A model generated the notes under the pieces. It was not told the DNA's origin, did not search any database, and saw nothing but the letters and a program-made list of their open reading frames with translations. The translations under genes and the position numbers were made by a program. Shown one piece after another: positions 7,217 through 10,191 of a stretch of DNA of 10,191 nucleotides. The stretch comes from Larix sibirica (lineage: Eukaryota; Streptophyta; Pinopsida; Pinales; Pinaceae). Position 1 is the stretch's first letter, and every line of letters begins with the position of its first letter. The stretch is taken from NCBI GenBank assembly GCA_004151065.3, contig NWUY0300006014.1, positions 1 through 10,191 of the forward strand. Direction: 5' to 3'.

Positions 7217-7384
7217 TCATTTGGTGTTTTGTTGAAAAATGCAATGAGGAGGGAGCATAACTAAGTTAGATTTTGTTATGTGGTATTTTCAACATCCAAA
7301 TTAAAGCTAATTCTATTTTTGCTTCATTTTTAGAAGATAACAAAACCTATCATAACTTAGTTGTTCTAATGAGAACACCTATGA
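7217..7384. repeat. Imperfect inverted repeat (fold-back) of about 50-60 bp arms
   Basis: The left arm, about 7217-7280, contains GGTGTT, CATAACTAAGTTA and TTTTGTTAT. These are mirrored in reverse complement by ATAACAAAA, ATAACTTAGTT and AACACC in the right arm, about 7337-7384. The arms are interrupted by mismatches and small gaps, with roughly 57 bp between them. It could be the remnant of a small MITE-like element or simply a chance fold-back in AT-rich DNA. No target-site duplication was identified. Confidence 0.4.
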
Positions 7385-7631
7385 ATACATTATACAAGGA
7401 AAACCAACTCCTACTAAATACCTATAAGACTTAGACATTAACCTATTTTCTCATATAAAAACAAATTTTTAATCAATAATCAATCAGTAATTTCACAAAT
7501 AAGTTTGAGTTATTACTCTAATATGAAAATTATATGTTTTCTTTACCTTTATCATGTCTTTAATTTTTAATGAAAAATTTAACTTTTATTAATTTTTTAT
7601 TATTATATTATTAAATTCGAAAAATATGTTT

Positions 7632-7709
7632 TTATTAATATTCTGTTCGATGATATTGAATTTAGCAACATTATTAATATTCTGTTCGATGATATTGAAT
7701 TTAGCAACA
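7632..7709. repeat. Perfect tandem repeat, 2 x 39 bp
   Basis: Unit 7632-7670 and unit 7671-7709 both begin TTATTAATATTCTG and end TTTAGCAACA. By eye they are identical at every base, which suggests a recent duplication. The surroundings are very AT-rich. On the minus strand this creates a repeated LNSISSNRILI peptide in a short chance ORF, which is not evidence of a gene. Confidence 0.93.
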
Positions 7710-9562
7710 TGATCTTAATTTTTATTTTTATAAGATTTTGCGCTATAGTAAAAAATTGAATTTCATAACCTGCACTGTTCTTCATTCATTTACTGTTTTT
7801 TTGGGGTTAATAGCTTGTTTGATGTCTTTATCCATCATTTTTACTGACAGTTAATGTCAGAATTGCAGTAGAAATTCAGTGCAACTCTCATTCATTACAA
7901 AAGTACTTATAAGATATTTACGAGTTGCAGCACTACTATTGTGCAGAGAGATTTATAAAAGAAACTGTTTTGTGTACTACCTTCTTTCTTTAAATTTTTA
8001 TTTTTAGACAAAAAGAATATGGAAATTCCAAAAATTGAGGTCCAATGCAAATTCGAAACACCAGTGCAAAGCAAAGAATAAAATGTACAATATGGTCTTA
8101 GGCGTAAAATGCCCACATGAGTTTTGAATCCTACGAGACGGGCATCGACCGAGGAACAATTTTGCCGCGGCCCCAGCACCGCAGTGTTCGTAGCATCAAC
8201 GCAAGGAGGCATTTTCAGTATTTACAGCTGTGGTCGCTGATCTGACGTGCAGCGACCCAAATCTAAACATTAGATTCTGGTGTGTGTGGAGGCAGAACAA
8301 TGACATAATCTTGCAAATCAACAGCGACCGACATAGAAACAAATATGAAGATTAAAGGGTAAATGTCCACTTGTGCCAGGTGTGCGACACAGACTCTACA
8401 TTCAATACTGCCCACATGTTCCCTGCCAGTGCCCGCCCGTTCCTCATCCAAGGGACCCTGACTCTTCATCGCTCTCGGGCTCCGACTCTCGTTTTTCACG
8501 CACAGAAGATCAATTGCAATCTCCGTGGACAGAGATAAGAAAAGCCATGAGTATGAGTACACACAGATGAAAGCGAAGCTTCCCTTTTTGTGCAACACAG
8601 AGAGAGGCTCATGACTCATCATGTCAATTCTTTTTTCTGTCCAATTTGCACAATAATGTCATGTAAGTGAACAGGTACATAAATAAAATAGGAACCCACC
8701 CTTCTCTTTCTCATAATTGTATGATAGATGTCTTGACACTTGAGTTTCTCATTGATCACCTATGCAGGGCAGGGCAGGGCAGGCCCCACAGTCCCCCCCG
8801 GGCCCCGGTAACGTTTCACGGAGGTCATAGTAATGTGACATCACAACAAACTCCGAACGAAAAAGAAAAGTAATCTTTCCCAGCCCCAGGGTTAAAGGCT
8901 GGTAGGCCTATATCCAGAAAAGGAAAATGGACTTTCCTCATCTGCGTTACCTGCGGGAGGTAAAAACATGGAAAATTTATATTTATTTCTTTGGATCACA
9001 GGTACCAGTACCTCTATGCTACATTACAGATCGACACGTCCTCAATTCCGACCTTTGACATATTATGAAAGGCGTCGAATTTATTAGGATATGACTTTAC
9101 AGCCTTCTAATGCGTTGCCCCACCCTAGTTATTTCACTTTCACAGCCTCTTGGACAGTGACACATTTTTAGCATAATTTGACTTTAATCCCAATGCTGTA
9201 CACATTGCGCAATAATTATACTGGTTTCAATTGGCTGTTGGACACGTCAGCATGATTTTTCTATGAATACCCATATCTTAATTTGCCCTAAAAGGTACGA
9301 ACTTCCACTAGGGCGCAATAACGAGTGGCGTCAAAACCCTTACGAGTAGTAGGTGGAATACATAAATCATAAGCTGTATTGCTATCAAAATTTGGATTTC
9401 AATTGGTGGAGAAACACCATGTGCCCCCCCTAACTCCACTGCCCATTGAAGTAGGCTTTGAAAGTGGCGTGCCAATTGATTGGTTTTACTTTTAAATGTT
9501 GACAAAACAGTTAGCTTCACTGTTGCCTTTTAATCTATGATGGCGTCATGTACATATAAAAA
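7710..9562. other. Intergenic DNA, no gene seen
   Basis: Composition is mixed, with more GC from about 8100 to 8560 and around 8764-8815. Minus-strand open frames at 7907-8212 and 8263-8622 have no recognisable domain. I see no tRNA, rRNA or transposon protein. The GC-richer block could be an unrecognised exon, promoter or non-coding transcript of a gene beyond the window, but nothing in the sequence decides this. Confidence 0.5.
8764..8784. repeat. Short (GCAGG)n microsatellite
   Basis: About four copies of the five-base unit GCAGG run from 8764. A C/G-rich stretch, CCCCCCCGGGCCCCGG, follows to about 8808. This is the most GC-rich spot of the 3' half of the window. Confidence 0.8.
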
Positions 9563-9646
9563 AGTTCAGAAAACATTATTTGTAAGTCCTGCCCAAGCAA
9601 AAATAGTTCTGAAAACTGTATTTTCAAGTCCTGCCAAAGCAGGGAC
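9563..9646. repeat. Diverged tandem direct repeat, 2 x 42 bp
   Basis: Segments 9563-9604 and 9605-9646 align without gaps, with about 32 of 42 positions matching by eye. They share GAAAAC, AAGTCCTGCC and AAGCA. Both sides of the pair are flanked by TGTACATAT (9549-9557 and 9650-9658) in the same orientation. Confidence 0.6.
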
Positions 9647-10191
9647 TATTGTACATATTCATATTGTTTTGACTTTTTCTTAATTTCCTCAGATTTTCAA
9701 AGATATTCTGAAGTTTAGTTGTTATTTTTTTTTTACAATAAATAAACAATAATGAAAAAGAACATAGCCGTATTTAGAATCAAAGGTATATTGTATTTGT
9801 GAATTTTAAAAGCTGGAGAAAGATATTATATGTCACTGTCTATCAAGGAAATTGAAATTATAATTCAAAGGTAGATTGTATTTGTCAATTTTAAACAACA
9901 AAAAAAAGACATATGTCATGATCTATGGAAGAAATTGTATTTCATTCATTGATAATAGATGCAATGATAGAAGTGATAGGTGAATAGATAGATAAAGATA
10001 TTATATGTGATTTTCTATTAAAAGAATAAATAATATTGGATTGATTGAATGAGGGGGATAATTCTTTTATTGTGGAGGAAGTTTAGTCTAAAATGCATGA
10101 AAGTTCACTCAATTATTACATAGGGCTCAACAAGAGCATCATGTCACTTACAAAAATTTCATTGTATTAATATTTGATAGATATATGCTAT
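9647..10191. other. AT-rich intergenic DNA to the window end
   Basis: Apart from the diverged repeats listed separately, this stretch has only short chance open frames and no recognisable gene, RNA or element end. Confidence 0.5.
9780..10030. repeat. Diverged direct repeats, about 85-bp period
   Basis: The copy at 9780 begins TCAAAGGTATATTGTATTTG and the copy at 9865 begins TCAAAGGTAGATTGTATTTG. Both continue with AATTTTAAA and an ATATGTCA block. A shorter match, AAAGATATTATATGTGATTT, recurs from about 9996. It is a degenerate local repeat in AT-rich intergenic DNA, with no gene associated. Confidence 0.5.

Larger units (their letters stand above)
6251..7631. other. AT-rich intergenic DNA, no gene seen
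   Basis: Very AT-rich sequence, with short open frames only, none with a recognisable protein. It contains a second perfect CArG box at 6300-6309 and the fold-back at 7217-7384. The stretch 6770-7140 is somewhat more mixed in composition and could be degraded transposon sequence, but I recognise no terminal repeats, primer site or protein domain. Confidence 0.55.

Noticed and set aside
8263-8622. 119-codon minus-strand frame as a real gene
   Set aside because: No homologous family recognised; kept only as part of the GC-richer block worth checking.

Overview
The window is nuclear DNA from a land plant. It carries one complete protein-coding gene on the + strand, about 1943-5899, split by short AT-rich GT-AG introns. 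The gene encodes a euAP2-type transcription factor (APETALA2/TOE lineage). Two AP2 DNA-binding repeats, the classic 26-nt and 31-nt micro-exons inside repeat 1, and a miR172 target site in the last coding exon support this. An intact miR172 site and euAP2 architecture indicate a vascular plant. The unusually long protein (about 707 aa, against 432 for Arabidopsis AP2) and divergent sequence outside the AP2 repeats make a gymnosperm or other non-model lineage plausible, but that is inference.

Layout. 1-1942 is upstream and leader sequence. It holds a perfect CArG box (109-118), a possible TATA box (703-710), a perfect 10-bp hairpin (1241-1272), and a possible 5'-UTR intron (1768-1940) that would remove two tiny upstream ORFs. 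1943-5899 is the gene in about ten coding exons: 1943-2754, 2928-2953, 3070-3100, 3582-3669, 3753-3898, 4233-4277, 4399-4502, 4594-4751, about 4954-5253, and 5486-5899. 5900 to about 6250 is the likely 3' UTR and contains two adjacent, independent tandem duplications. From about 6250 to 10191 the DNA is AT-rich, with no gene I can support. It holds a perfect 2 x 39 bp tandem repeat, a degenerate fold-back, several diverged direct repeats and a small GC-rich block.

How it works, from family knowledge plus visible motifs. The protein is expected to be nuclear, to bind DNA through two AP2 repeats, and to repress targets through TOPLESS-type EAR motifs: DLNLTP near the N terminus, NLDLSLG just after repeat 2, and an LGLSL segment near the C terminus. 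miR172 would set its level in flower, cone or phase-change programmes.

The main puzzle is the exon 8/exon 9 junction. The best-looking acceptor (4826/4827) leads to a stop codon in all three frames, so the full-length protein needs a less obvious acceptor, an extra micro-exon, or alternative splicing. I found no evidence of a novel multi-gene system; the interest lies in the regulatory structure of this one gene.
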